Below, piece by piece: positions 44,089 to 56,285 of a stretch of 64,000 nt of DNA (position 1 is the first letter of the stretch; every line of letters starts with the position of its first letter). A program made the translations under genes and the position numbers. The stretch lies in NCBI GenBank assembly GCA_021234155.1, contig JAJEKV010000059.1:661844-725843 (forward strand). Reading direction: 5' to 3'. Under the pieces are notes generated by a model that saw only the letters and a list, made by a program, of their open reading frames with translations, was not told where the DNA came from and did no database searches. This DNA comes from Isoetes taiwanensis (taxonomy: Eukaryota > Streptophyta > Lycopodiopsida > Isoetales > Isoetaceae).

Positions 44089-44328
44089 TCATTCATCTTC
44101 AAGATCTGTAGTAGTGATCCACGATATCTCATAGCTCATGCTTTCGGGAAGCCAAATCAGATCGATCATCACACGAATGGACGAGTGGCGTGAATCTCGC
44201 CCAAAAGCTTTTCTTCGAGGTAGGGATCAAGAAGAAGATGCCTGTCTAGGCAACCAACAAGATCGAGTGGCTCATTGAGCACTTGATCGCCTCGATGTAA
44301 TTGAGCCCGATGAAGGCGAAAAATCCAT
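44089..44328 (-). pseudogene. Mini-gene copy 2 of a tandem family of three
   Basis: ATG at 44328, TATA box (CTATAAAAA) near 44366-44373. The middle reads LNEPLDLVGCLDRHLLLDPYL in one frame and the C-terminus MIDLIWLPESMSYEISW, ending in an acidic DLEDE and stop at 44089-44091, in another frame. At least two frame changes are needed. Confidence 0.55.
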
Positions 44329-44693
44329 GGGAGATGAATGAACTTTAGCCCCGAAGTGAGAAGTTTTTATAGTGAGGTAGAATTATTGGGGTGGACTTTA
44401 CCCCAATTATTGCGCGTGTATAAGACTGTTGTATACATACAAGTGTAATACATCTTTCGTATGGATATGTTTTGTGGATTCATGATGGTAGAAGTTTTTG
44501 TGCTTTAGTAATTCAAGTGTGATTGAAAAGCTTGCAGATATAGTGGAAGTCGAAGAGCACAACCCTACACTACACTCAGGTATGATACATCAAACAATAT
44601 TCATTGTGCTATTACATCCTTACATAGTTTATAGGTGCTCATACCATTATTATATCATAAACAGATACAGTAGTCATCACTGATAACATTGAT

Positions 44694-44938
44694 TCACTCA
44701 TCATCAACATCAAAGCTCGTGATGCTATTCAGCTCATAGATCTCCTGATCAGGAAGCCAGTAAATGTGGACTTTAACACGAGTGAGCTTCCTGCAGGGCA
44801 CTAAGGAGGACCATCAGCCTTAGATTGGAGCCATGGATCAAGATTAACACCATTTCTTGCGCATTCATTCAGATCGTTGTAGCTCAAGTAGCACTTGAAA
44901 GATCGGATGTACTCTGGACGAGGCATCGAGGAAGCCAT
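44694..44938 (-). pseudogene. Mini-gene copy 3 of a tandem family of three (best preserved)
   Basis: ATG at 44938 (MASSMPRPEYIRSFKCYLSY, then DLNECARNGVNLDPWLQ), open to 44801; then a one-base shift leads to RVKVHIYWLPDQEIYELN and an acidic FDVDDE end with stop at 44694-44696, about 81 residues overall. Conserved across the three copies: an early 'IKC/FKC', 'LDP.L', 'RV.V.I.WLP...YE' and an acidic C-terminus. A TATA box (CTATAAAAA, 44974-44983) lies about 40 bp upstream. No signal peptide or membrane segment. I do not recognise the family; it may be lineage-specific. The single shift could be an assembly error, in which case this is a working gene. Confidence 0.6.
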
Positions 44939-44973
44939 GGGAGATGAATGATCTCTACCCCCGAGTCGAGCTG

Positions 44974-44983
44974 TTTTTATAGT
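44974..44983 (-). promoter_or_regulatory. TATA box of mini-gene copy 3, conserved in all three copies
   Basis: CACTATAAAAA on the minus strand occurs at the same distance (about 35-45 bp) before the ATG in all three tandem copies, preceded by a conserved AATAATT-containing block. Conservation while the coding parts diverge suggests that the promoters are, or recently were, under selection. Confidence 0.65.
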
Positions 44984-45205
44984 GAAGTGAAAATTATTGA
45001 TGTGAATTATTGGTGTAGAATGTAGGGCCATTATTGGGCTTCTACAAGTATCATGTACACGTACAAGTATAACACATAATTTGTATGTATATGTGTATGT
45101 TAATTACCTCATGTTTGTTGGGCTCGAGAACTAGGTGAAAGTAATCGTGCTTGAGCAAATAAGGTGTGCTGAAAATTCTCAAAATTACGTTATTTTATCC
45201 AATTA

Positions 45206-45613
45206 ATGAAATCATGCTTTAGACAGGCTGATGGGGGATCGATTGAGCCTCATGGCTTGGGGCTGAAACCAAGTGAGATGGCGAGGAGAAAGAATCCTTC
45301 AGTAAAGGGGAAGGGCACGGGTCTCGGCATGCATGAAGAGGCGCGGGCTGTAGGAAGTGGCATGCAATTGGTGGCAGAGATGAGGGAGCTCTTGGAATCC
45401 CCTTCGGTTGAGAGGTATGTGGATTGCTCTTCCTCTCAATATAATTCTGAGACCCAAGTAGATTGTGTTTTGGAGACTCTGGTCTTGATTCCATCAAGCA
45501 TGCCCCCTTTGAAAACTGGATCTGTGTATTATATCATGCAGTGCCCACTTTTCAATCCTTGGAATCTTGAAGGGTCGACTTGCATAAAAAGATGCATAGC
45601 CCCAAGCTATTAA
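45206..45613 (+). CDS. Hypothetical 135-residue ORF, unknown
   Basis: Open from ATG 45206 to 45613. Basic in the first half (MARRKNPSVKGKGTGLG), with no recognised domain, signal or membrane segment. Composition is protein-like, but there is no supporting neighbour, intron or repeat, so it may be a gag-like remnant or chance. Confidence 0.3.
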   Translation: MKSCFRQADGGSIEPHGLGLKPSEMARRKNPSVKGKGTGLGMHEEARAVGSGMQLVAEMRELLESPSVERYVDCSSSQYNSETQVDCVLETLVLIPSSMPPLKTGSVYYIMQCPLFNPWNLEGSTCIKRCIAPSY

Positions 45614-47195
45614 AGAATCCCTTTCCCAACATTCATGGCCATGGCCCATTCTTGAAAAATACTTATTTGGGCTGAGCTCCATAATCCTATATACATCAAA
45701 ATAAGAATTTTCTCTATCTTTCCATCTGAGCTATCAAAATTCTCTTATATTTATTTTGGAACATTCTACCTTGCATTGCCGAATTGTTGCTGCATGTTGG
45801 AAGGAAATTGTTCGGTATTCATACATCCCCCCTATAAGGAAAATACGCATTAGTCACTTGACCAAATACTTAACCAAATACTTTTTAGCCAAATTAGAAT
45901 TTAAGCAAATACTTTTTAGCCATTGTCCTCTTTGGTGATTATTACGGAGCATAAAACATTTATGTTCTGCAATAGAAGAGAGGCCCAAATATTAGCTAGG
46001 ATTTTTCATGGTTTCAACATGTAGAGAATTGCCAAAACCGTATGATGCTGACTTCAACAAGTTGGATGTGGGTTTTCAATGGTTTTTCTGTGTTTTTCCT
46101 TCTGTAGTTGCTTTGTTTGGAGTTAGGTTTTCTCTTCAATACCTGACATATTGAGGAATAGATACGGACGCTGACGTAGTGGAGAAAAAGCTTTCCGGAC
46201 TTGAGGAAGGTCTTCTGATTTGAGCAGAACTATTGCGATTTGAGTGCAAAGCTTGCCGGACTTGCCAGGCTTTCCAATTTGAGCAGGGCTTTTCTGAGGC
46301 TTTTTGGATCTGGGCAGGGTTGTTGCAATTTATCTTGTTTTTCAGTGAAGCTTTTTAGGCTTCTTTATGAGAAAGGTGATTCCTATTTATTCGTTTCAGG
46401 TTCAGTTGCTATGTTCTAATGACATGTTGAACTGCTTCATTGAAACTCAAGAAGGTGTGGGTGAAAGCATGTAGCTGGGGGTCATTTTCATGCTATGAAA
46501 GCACCCCTAAAGCACCATCGCAAGCTTTTGTAATAGATTTTTTTTTTCAAAGTGAACCGACCCGTCATTGCCCGCCACACAAATTTCATGGGTTCTTCGA
46601 GGGAAGTTTTTATGTGCCATCATTTGTCAATGCAGAGGAAAAATCATGGCTTATCCTATTGAATTCGAATCATGTCTTCTACCCGTCTAATTGTTTATCA
46701 TCATTCCCGCATTATGGATGCAAATATGAACATGCATTTCAATCTTTTTGAACTAGATGAAAATACCTTTGCTTTTTTTTTTACAGACACAAGCGACTTG
46801 GGGAAAGGGTAAGGCCCTAATTTTGTTGTGATAAAGTTTTTAAATCTGTATGGTAGTAATTTCGTTTGCTTTTTCTTTTGTTATTAATAAGATATACCGA
46901 TTGATAGTTATTTGATTGCTTTTTCCCTTTCTTTATAGCAGGATATGCGGATTGCAAACTCTGAGCAGAGTTCCACGTTTATAGAGGGTTATTCAATGAA
47001 GGAAGGGATCCGACAACTTCAACTTGGGATGAATGCACCAGAACTGATTTTTCGAGTGTATGGAGCTCTAAATTAAAGGAAAACAAGATCAAACTCCACA
47101 TAATTCATCCTAATTTTGCAAAGGACCTGCATGACATGGTAAAGAGAAATGTTATCACTCTTCCTCATGGATCCGCCCTTTGCTTTCTTTGTTTT
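45614..47195. other. Region without a supported gene; two weak coding stretches
   Basis: A plus-strand ORF at 46440-46751 (103 residues, Phe/His/Pro-rich) and exon-like sequence near 46940-47140 (WDECTRTDFSSVW, HIIHPNFAKDLHDM) could be parts of one decayed gene. Near 46190-46300 a short unit with TTTGAGCAG and CTTTCCGGACTTG recurs imperfectly. Nothing further recognised. Confidence 0.3.
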
Positions 47196-47205
47196 ATTTA
47201 GTTAA

Positions 47206-48390
47206 GAATGTGGAGAAGGAGGTTTGAAGCGTTTAGGCATCCTCTTTCTTCCCAACTTGGTGTGTTTGTTTGCTGCTTCATCTACTGCAATAGGCTCTTC
47301 TTGAGGTGCTCCACCATCTGCCTTAGCTTTTTCTTGTGCGTGAGTATCGTGGGCTACAACAAGGTATACAATTCAAGTACTTAGGAAAATGTTTGCTTCA
47401 TTGCAAATGGCTATTCATGCATGAACAAGAATGCATACCATTGGCAGAGGCCTGAACATCTTCAAAACCTGCAGCAATACTTCATGTGTCCCTTCTTGAT
47501 GTCTTCCTAACTTTAACTTTGAAAATTCAATAGAAATTACTAGCAATTTCAAAATTAACAAATAAAGAGACACGCATATTACCTTTTTTTGGACTGCACA
47601 TTGATTAGGTTTAAAGCCCTCTCCTCACTTGCAATTTTTGAGGAAGACTGTAAGTGGAATCTTCATCTTCATTATCTGTACATGCTTCCTTACTACCAGT
47701 GCCACTAGCACCAGCTTTTTTAACATGATCTGCCACATAATTTAAGTATCCCAACTCCAAATACAAATCTGCATGAAGTGCAATTTTGCACACATAACAT
47801 TGCAAGTTTTCCATGCAAACTTAAAAGCAAAAAATGTCATATTTGAGGTCACAAACTAATTGTACATGTAAAGCATAATCTGTACAAAAGGCCATGCCAC
47901 ATACTAAACAGCCACTTACTCCATCTGCAAAAGGCCAATTACCAGCTGAAGGTTTGATCAGATTAGTTGTTGCAAAATTCTTCCTCAAGTGCTTTAAATT
48001 TTTTATCTTCTTTTCCAAATCATACATAGTCCCTCCTTAATGTCGATGACCATATTTAACCTTTCTATTTCATTTTCCAATTGTAATCTCTTATCATCTT
48101 GATCTTTTTTTTTCAGTGTGGCAAGCAAGAAAATCCCTAATCTCTTTTCTTCGTCTTTCAATTGTTGAAGGGCTATATCTTTGTCTGGACACACTTTAGC
48201 TAGATCCTCAAACTTTTGTCTCATTGTCTTTAGAGCCTCACATATTGAAACAGCCCAGGCATCATAACCAAGTAAAAGCTCCTTATTTTGAATCAACTGC
48301 ATTTCTTTTTCATGCACCTGTTGTTTCGAACAAACAAATCATCATTCACGTGCTTCTGTTCTGCCTCTAAATGAGATATAGATTTAGCTA
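47206..48390 (-). pseudogene. Unknown plant gene remnant: coiled coil followed by CxxC motifs
   Basis: Read leftwards: SISHLEAEQKHVNDDL (about 48385-48330), then after a one-base shift VHEKEMQLIQNKELLLGYDA and a long charged coiled coil (48317-48040); a second one-base shift near 48035 leads to LEKKIKNLKHLRKN, then CLVCGMAFCTDYALH and, after a stop at 47821-47823, CYVCKIALHADLYLELGY (47790-47740), an acidic segment, and finally an exon with KLGRKRMPKRFKPPSPHS and stop near 47206. The two CxxC pairs could form a zinc site. Two shifts and one stop make it a pseudogene, or a gene with sequence errors. I cannot name the family. Confidence 0.5.
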
Positions 48391-48419
48391 TATGATGCCC
48401 TCTTCCCCTGTGCTTGGGA

Positions 48420-49021
48420 AGGGATCACTTGCTGGTGATGCGCCCTCTTCTAGGGTGCATGTAGCTGATGTGCCTCCTGGGGCAGTGTGCCAGGGCGGCA
48501 GCCCCAACTCCTGTGCGCCCGGCCTGGCGGAGCAATGACAATGTTGCTCGCATCACTCGACTGGGGTTTTCAGATTGGATCAAGCGCAAGGCTCCGGAGT
48601 GTAGGACTGCCCGTGTTCAAGAGGCTCTGAAATTTGTAGAGGATCATCACTCTGTTGACCTGCAGGCAGCTCTTCCAGAGACTCCATGGATAGATATTGA
48701 TCATACCAGGCATGTTCAGACCATTGAGAATCTAGTTTCATTTGCGGTATTGGGCTACTTCACGGGTTACATATTGGACACGAGGAGGTTTAGCTCTTGG
48801 CTTGCCGGACATCTGAGGCGGATTGGTTTGCCCAGGTATCAGTCTCTGAAATTCCTACCAAATAATTTCTTCATAATCATATTTGAGGCTGAGTCTTCTG
48901 TGCGACAATTGGTTAGTCGGGGGGTGGATACTTTGGGTGAATCATATGTGTTGTATTAGTATTATACTCCAGCAATGTCCACCAGTTCTTTGACAACGGT
49001 TAAAATCCCATGTTGGTTCCA
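48420..49021 (+). mobile_element. LINE ORF1 fragment (DUF4283-like), interrupted by repeat R
   Basis: An open frame to 48958 contains NVARITRLGFSDWIKRKAPE, then FSSWLAGHLRRIG, LKFLPNNFFIIIFEAE and SVRQLVSRG, the DUF4283-like core. It corresponds to the minus-strand LINE at 12.2-14.6 kb, which has the same FSDWIKR and CWF landmarks. Shortly after CWF (about 49020) the homology stops and repeat R begins. The LINE seems to resume at 50594. Confidence 0.7.
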
Positions 49022-50593
49022 TGTCCTCTTCCTGCGACGGCTCCGGCGATGGCTCCGATTTGTGCAGCGACTCCATTCTTTCTATTCCCGACCCTGTTCT
49101 TTTTTGTGCAGCGACAATGTCCTTTCTGTTCCCGATTCTGTTCTATTTTGTTGTGCAGCGACTCTGTTCTTTCTGTGCAGCGACTCCGGCGATGGCGTAA
49201 CAAAGCTTTCTTCCTTTCGAAGCTTTCTGTGCAGCGACTCCGGCGATGGTGTAACAGAGCTTTCTTCCTTTCGAAGCTTTTCTTTCTTCTCTCTTTCTGA
49301 AGCTTTTCTTTCTTTCTTTCTGAAGCTTTTCTTTCATTTCTTTTCGAAGCTTTTCTTCTTTAAGGTTTTCTTTTTTGAAGCTTATGCAGTATATCGTACA
49401 TTTAATCACTTATCCTCGGTCGAATCCTTCAAAAATCTGTGGCCTTCTCTCAATGATCTCCGACCTAATCGATTTCCATCCTCATCTACATCCCTAATTA
49501 GTCTTTCGAGTTTGGCAGAAACTAAATCATCTGCACTGTAATGGTTTTTTCTTGGTGAAAGCAAAGATCTTGTGAGCCAATTACTCCGGCAGATCTGCTT
49601 CAGAGTTGGATCCTAAAAAATTGAACCTAGAAGCGGGCTCTTCCATGCACTCGAGCTTCATGTTGGGAGAAACCCTCAAAATCTGCAAGCATTGGGAAAG
49701 GGGAATGTAAGGAATCTATTGTTGGAGCTTTGGACCCGGGTTCAATTCTGCAGGCGATAAATGTTCAATGTTCGTAAAATTAAAACAAGAAAGCGGAGAT
49801 GCGAGTCAAAATGCGGTAGAAATCTTAGAATGCAAGTAAGAATCACGGGAATGCAAGCGGTATGTCGAGTAAAAACTTAGAATGCAAAGAAGGGGATATT
49901 CCGGTAAAAGAATATATGGCGTGGTGGCAGCTCATTGTGATTGGCGGAATGAACCCTAACCAAACTTTACGTGTAAAGAATGCCAAGTTCTTTTATAGAG
50001 ATGGAGAGTTTTTGTATGTAATGCTTTATTGTTGTTTTGTTTGAAAAATGTTTCTTGTCTCCACACCAATACGCTTGACTCCATCCACAGTCACCATTTC
50101 GGTGCTTTGTTTGAAACCTCTTCTTTGTCTCTGCACAAATATGCTTCACTCCTTCTAGAACTACCATTCCTGAAGCGCCAAGTCCCTGCCCGCGATTCTC
50201 TGCGCATGATGACGGCTGGAGCATTTTTTTTTCTTTTCGCTCCTCCTTTCTCTTCATGCTTGTTTGTGTTTTACGAAGCAAGCATAGATGCATGTGGCTC
50301 AGTACATTTGAATCTCAATGGTTGTGGAAAACGCTTATGTGCAGAGGAAGGAAGCCCCTTTTGTAGGTAGCTCTTCTTACTTGCTTTGCTTTTATACTCC
50401 ATAAAGAACAAACTTTGATGTTTTTTCTTCTCTGTTGCCTCATGAACTTTTGCCAAGGTTTATAAAGTTTAATGCCAGAAGGTAATTGTTGCTTCGAAAT
50501 GAGTTTTAGAGAAATACTTTGGGAATGCTAACACAATTTGGCATGATGCATGCCTAGTTTCATTATTCATTTCTCTAACCCTTTCATGCAGCA
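49022..50593 (+). repeat. Dispersed repeat R, copy 2 (complete, solo-LTR-like)
   Basis: 1572 bp, TG to CA, homologous to 18564-20938 minus its insertion. Contains the GCGACTCCGGCGATGG tandem and three or more TTCGAAGCTT sites (49210-49350), a TATA-like CTTTTATAGAG near 49990 and the same right end. Inserted within the LINE ORF1 sequence. Target duplication not resolved. Confidence 0.75.
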
Positions 50594-50830
50594 GGTCAAT
50601 TTTCTTTGTTAGATGCCTTCTGATTGGAAGCATGCACTTTTGCCCTTTCTTTTAGCCCTATGTTTAAGATTTAGCTATGCCTTAGTTCGAACCACGAAAT
50701 CGCAATTACGGGGAAGGATGCCAAGTGTTACAACACCTAATCGCCATAACGTTATGAACCCAAGTATGAACCCTCCAACAAATGTCGACATGAAATGTAA
50801 GAATAGACCCATCTGTCACAACCCCTAAAG
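50594..50830 (+). mobile_element. Probable continuation of the interrupted LINE ORF1
   Basis: The 71-residue ORF 50613-50828 starts MPSDWKHALLPFLLAL. Joined to the CWF end at 49020 it would parallel the CWFALEDFPTELQ...IANGLG region of the LINE at 13.6 kb. The hydrophobic stretch imitates a signal peptide. Confidence 0.35.
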
Positions 50831-53147
50831 CCAGCTGATCATGAACATATTTTGCTTAAGCATCGAAAAATCATGCCTTGAGATCGAGCAATGGGGTGAC
50901 GGTAACCTTCTCGCTAATAGCCTCTTGTATAATTAACATGTAATGGCTAGATATTCTTGAGACCACATCACTGTCCTTGCCTCAGATCGAAAAATCCAAC
51001 ATCTTGGTTGAGCATTGCCTCCGGTATCTAATTCTTAGTCGTCGTTGTTTGCCTTTCACCGGTTTGCATCCAACGGGATACCTCTGCTCAAATCCCACAA
51101 ATAAAAACATTAATGAATGAAATGGTTGCCAAATACAACTGATCCGGTCCTTAGCATTACAAAATCAACTTAGTTCGCGACTGCTCGCGATGCCACCAAG
51201 GCGGCAAGGCCCAAATAGACGAGAAAAATAGATTTCTTGAAGCAAGATGAGTTGTATTCAATTGAAAAGCGATTAACTTAAATTTATCCATGCATTTGGT
51301 GGTACACGGGATACTTGGCTATACATTTCATGGGAATCGTTCATCAAGCTACCTAAAGCTGTTAATCAAACTTCCAAAGGCGAGAAAGAAAGCGGGCATT
51401 ATCAATCCATGCGCTATGGCTCCCAGGGGTCCCAACGAACATGAGAATCCAATCTTTGATGTATGCATATGCAAAAACTTAGAAGAACCCATTGCAAATA
51501 TTTTCTGAATTGGATCAACCAAACTCGAGACATCAAAACCGCCTTTGTCTTTACCTCGGCGAGGTGAGCCTTGATCCAAATGCTTCTGAAATTTCGCCAT
51601 CCCCTACATCTTATGAGAGTCGAAAATTCTGGCTGCCGCATAGCCGCATAAGAAGATTGTTGCGCCGTTCCGCGTACCATGCCAGAAGTCCATAAAGTCA
51701 TTTTCCTGCAGCAAACGATTTACCCTAGAAGCTTATCTTGCACTCCACAGAATGAAATTTCATTCCGGTTAGGGGTTTCGAACAGCACCATCCGGCAACA
51801 GGGCTGACCGAGAGTTTACTGGCAACAACCAGTTTGTAGCAGTCACCAGAATATTTTAAGCATATGCCAGCATATACCTGAATATTCCACAAACCCACAT
51901 AAACAAGGGTTTGCCCCCTAGGGGCAACCCAAAAATAAAATCTAGGTTTGCTTGAAAAATAGGTCTGAGACCTTATCAACGTATCAAGAGCCTCATAATA
52001 ATGTTTTTATGTTTCATTGCTTATATAGAATGTAAAATAGTTCATGATAAAGAAAGGGATTTGACCTCTAACTTCTTGACTTTCAACCACCCACACTTAC
52101 CATTACAATAAGAGTATAATAGTTTTACTTCCTTAACTTATCTTATCTTATCTTATCTTTATTATACGTGGAGTATCTTGTGATCTTTTCTTAAACTTGT
52201 AAGAAAGATTTGAACCTTCAATATAATTATAGTGATGTCTTTCACCCCCGTGTAGAAAGTATGATGGACATTGTGATTAAATTATGCATATGCGAATGAA
52301 TGGGTAATTAAACCCATGATTGATTGGTTCGAGGGGAAAGATATTCATAATAACTTTTATTCATATTGATATACTCTTAATTATACTTACATGATAATAT
52401 ATTCTAAATTGTCCCCTAAATTAAGTAATATTAAGTGGATTGACCATTAGATAAATCTAAAACTTTGTATTTGTAAATTGTAGTAGTGATAAAATGTAAA
52501 GTTATGACATGAAAGGTGTAAATAATATGTAATGAAGTTACCATATATTATTTTAGCTTAAAAGTATTGAAACCTGAGAGAAACGATCCAGGCGACTCTC
52601 GCAAATTATTAACGTCTATTAGGAAATTTTTGTTATTTGTCTTGCCTGTTAACAAGGTTACCATTAAAGCCAAATTTTGTTTGAACATGACAAAATATAG
52701 GTTTTTGAAAATGTTCATGTTGCATATTTTTTGAATTGTAAATAGTCGTAGAAACCTAGGTGAATCTTGTTGGACAATATTATTTAGCCAAGATAATTAG
52801 GTTTTTTTCTTGTAAAAGGAATTTTGGCCACGCATAGCTTTTACCTAATATTTCATACTTCTAATACCATTGTATTGAATAAAATATTTGTGATATACTA
52901 AAATGAAAAGGTCGCACTAGAAGAAAGGCATGTTGCACACACATCGATAGTAAAGGGTTGCCTAGGAAAACAACAATTGCAATGCGCACGGCACATGAGT
53001 GTGCTTGTCTTGTTCTTCTGCACATAAATTGTTGAAGCACTACAGTAAGTAAGACTAATAGGCCACATACATTTAAATTATGTCACTAGTTTGGATTCAA
53101 CTTCAAACAAGAGCTTGTTACAATAGACATAGATGTAGATGCCTGGG
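50831..53147. other. AT-rich region; possible ABCB transporter fragment and a TTATC microsatellite
   Basis: On the minus strand 51600-51349 the end reads LGAIAHGLIMPAFFLAFGSL followed by INSF, which resembles the first transmembrane segment of ABCB-type ABC transporters ('G..GAI..G...P.....FG.L...F'), with a possible donor right after. Only this piece is seen, so at most a gene fragment. A (TTATC)n microsatellite lies at about 52136-52160. No gene seen at 52200-53147. Confidence 0.3.
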
Positions 53148-54113
53148 AAGAATATAATAGAATAGAATAGATTTTTTAACGTCCACAGAGACCAATAGGT
53201 CATGGAACCCATACAATGGGCTAGTACAATCATTACTACTAGGATTAAAAAACCCCTGCCTCGAAATGTTTTCAAGGGAAAAACCTTTCCAGTAATGATG
53301 ATACTAGACAAGCGGAGATAATGACTACTCTGTAATTGCAGACGTTTATCTAGAACCTCAGGTATGTATAATGCCAAGTCATGCACAGATGGTGCTCTGA
53401 GAAGTTGTGGAAGCGTGGAATGGAATGCTAAGTTTCAAAAAATGATTCTGGACTATCTCAAAAGCAGGGCAACTCAAAAGAGTATGGCTTTCATCTTCAA
53501 TAACCTGTAACTGGCAACAGGCATATAGTCTCGCTTCTCGCGGCAATTGCGGCCGCTCCCATCTACCTGTCTCAATCCGTAGCCTGTGGGACCCCGTGCG
53601 AATTGATGCAATAGCTACAAGCTTGTTCCTGGACAATGAAGCAAGCAAATAAGCTTGGGGCCCTGGTGCCAAAGTGGGATTTATGTGTGCATGATAATGA
53701 CCAGTTTTCACTTGGGCCAAAGTAACTGCTTCCCATATCTTTTGAGAAAAACGACCATTGAGATATTGTTGCAAAAGCTCAGGATCAGAACTAGCAAGCA
53801 TCAGGTAGTGCTCTGGTTGCACAGCCCAACGGGCAAACCATGTAGTGCAATGCTCTTTCCAACATCGTTTCAAACACTGAGGAGATTCAGCCATGGCAAG
53901 TGCAAGAACAGGATACCTAACATCATCCATGTGGTGCACCTTGCAGATATAGTGGAGATGGCGCTTCATGGCAGAATGTTGAAGAGGCCAAAAACCTGTC
54001 TCTTGTAAAAGAATAGCATAGGGCACCGTTGTTTTAACTCCGAGGCTATAAGTGAGGCTGTAAGGAAGATTGTGTAATGCCAAACTAATTGTAACTAAAT
54101 TAGAAATAGACAT
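53148..54113 (-). mobile_element. LINE 3' part: RT C-terminal domain and pentanucleotide tail
   Basis: The minus-strand frame 54113-53379 (244 residues) contains LVAIASIRTGSHRLRIETGR, then WERPQLPREARLYACC, EDESHTLLSCPAF: the 'R.GSH.L..E.GRW....R.C..C...EDE.H.L..CP.' block known from the C-terminus of plant and animal LINE reverse transcriptases. The 3' region 53400-53175 is non-coding and ends in a GAATA-type simple tail at 53148-53172. The 3' block matches 15833-16095. The RT catalytic part is absent, as in typical 5' truncation. Confidence 0.8.
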
Positions 54114-56285
54114 TACATAGGTCGTTAGTGTTCAATTTTGATTTTGTTGGACTTCTTTTAAAAGTGAAAATGTTACATAACTCTCAAGCCATAATAAATA
54201 TATGCAAGGCAACAATTTAATGGTACATGTACCACTAATTATGGATAGATGGCATGACCATATATAATGTGGCATTATAGATCACATGTAGGTGTAGACG
54301 TGCTATGACTGTAGAGGGAATAGGTGATACAACTTACATAGGGTAGAGGAGTGCATTAGCTGTAGTATTCCAGTCATAATATATTCTTTGTACTACAACT
54401 CACAAAGGAGAAAGACATGGCACTAAGTCTGAAAGTCCACTTCCCATGTTTTTATGTGCCACCCAACTATAGTGTTTGACTACTTACCTAGTTCTTCAGA
54501 TAGCGTAGCCGCACTACTAAACATTTATAAATCCTAGATATTGGCGTTGGCGTAGATGATATGTTCAATATAAAATACCAAGCTAAACTTAGGTTCCCAC
54601 GTATATTAAAGTTTGGAATCCTAAAGTTGCATCCCAAATGTGTGGGAGTATATCTTATAATCAAACGTGCTAGATGGCATTGGAAGTGCTGCCAGCTAGC
54701 GTGTATGCTCAATACCATCATGTTGTACATAGGTCTTTTACAGTTCAATCGATATTGCATGCGTGGAACACTTTCTCATGATTTAATTATTTCAAATCGA
54801 GATTGGATTGGTGTTCATTGACTGAGAATATAAATAATAGGTACATTTATTCTCACAAATGGAATCCTACTTTATGACCACGATAGCTTGTGCATGATAT
54901 AAATTGCACTCTCGATATCTGAATATAGGTTGTTCTATAGATGCTCGTAAGATATAAAGGATCGCATGCTCAATAGACATCTTATATGCATATGTGCCTT
55001 TCATGTGCTTTATATGCATAATCATCTTTCTTTCCTTATGTTCCTTGCTCCTACATACATTACATGCTAATGCAACAAAATGGTATAGATGTGGAAATAG
55101 AATGTCGGCTTCACATATACAGATTCGGCAAATGTAGGTATGCTTTAACTACATCTAACTGGGAGTTCTAATTTTGATATGGTGTTTGCTATATCTAGTT
55201 GACAGCACCTGTGGCATAAAGTTGGCTTCCCCTTTCATGTAAGGGATGTTAGCATGGAGAGATGAAGAGATGTATGGGTGAGACATGAACAAATGTATTG
55301 TTCATCAACAAATGCTTACCTTTGTATCAGCCTTCTGAATGTTCAAGAAATATAAGTGTTTCTTATGTCATCAGTTGTAAATTTATTGTACATGCTAGGA
55401 AGTAAAAAGCATGAGATGTTAAGAAGCAAGCAGGTAATCAGAGATATGGGACTGCAGATTGGTAAACATATGGACACATAGAAATTCAGTGCTCAAGCTA
55501 ATTGCTGTAAATGAAATAATGGTATGACTCTTTAATAATGATTCTAATTGCTTTAAATGTAATAATGGCATGACACTATAATAATGATGTTTGCATCTAG
55601 ATGATAATAACTTGGCCAAGAACTGCCTGCATAAATAACCTCTGCTACTTGGTGCTGTTGCTCACCAAGTGGACAGTAAATAAGCTTTCCTTATATTGAT
55701 TAGTCCAGAAACTTAGAACCCAAGTTTACACTTTAAGGGAAAAAAGTGCAGATTTAAAATAGGCTACGCCTTGGATGACATACTAAACAATAGAAAGCAA
55801 TTGATAGCCTGTGGACTCTCACATACATTGATTAGTAAATCTGTGACACAATCATGGTAAAGTGCAAAAGGAGTATTTTTTTTTTTTTTTGATCATCCCC
55901 CTGAACGTTGCATACTTGAGTCATTTCCAATTCATTCCAAATAATCCAGGAGATTGTAAACTATTTATGCTTAATTCTATCCAGTGTCAAAGGCAAGAGC
56001 AGCTCTACAAAAGGAAAAGAGGATACGAAAACCCTATGCTAAGAGGGACTCTTGACATGACCTATTTCCCTGAGTGGCTGCAATGCCATACCTAGGTGGG
56101 AAAATAATTTCAGGCTATTTGTTAAACTGACAAAGGGCTTTGCAGACGTCATTGGGTGCAAGGAAAATGCAAGGGCTAAATCAAAGCTTGAATCTATGCT
56201 TGGAACCTATGCAATAGCCCACAAACCAATCAGTGGCAATCTGTCCTTGTCTATGATCAGAGATCTGACAAAATAGGAGCTTCAA
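54114..56285. other. No gene recognised
   Basis: AT-rich, with short open frames on both strands that have no motif or splice support. A poly(T) run lies at about 55876-55890. Confidence 0.5.

Noticed and set aside
50613-50828. 71-residue ORF with a signal-peptide-like start and a Cys/His/Pro end, a possible secreted peptide
   Set aside because: It follows directly after a repeat that splits a LINE ORF1, and its DWKHALLPFLLAL stretch fits the expected continuation of that ORF1.
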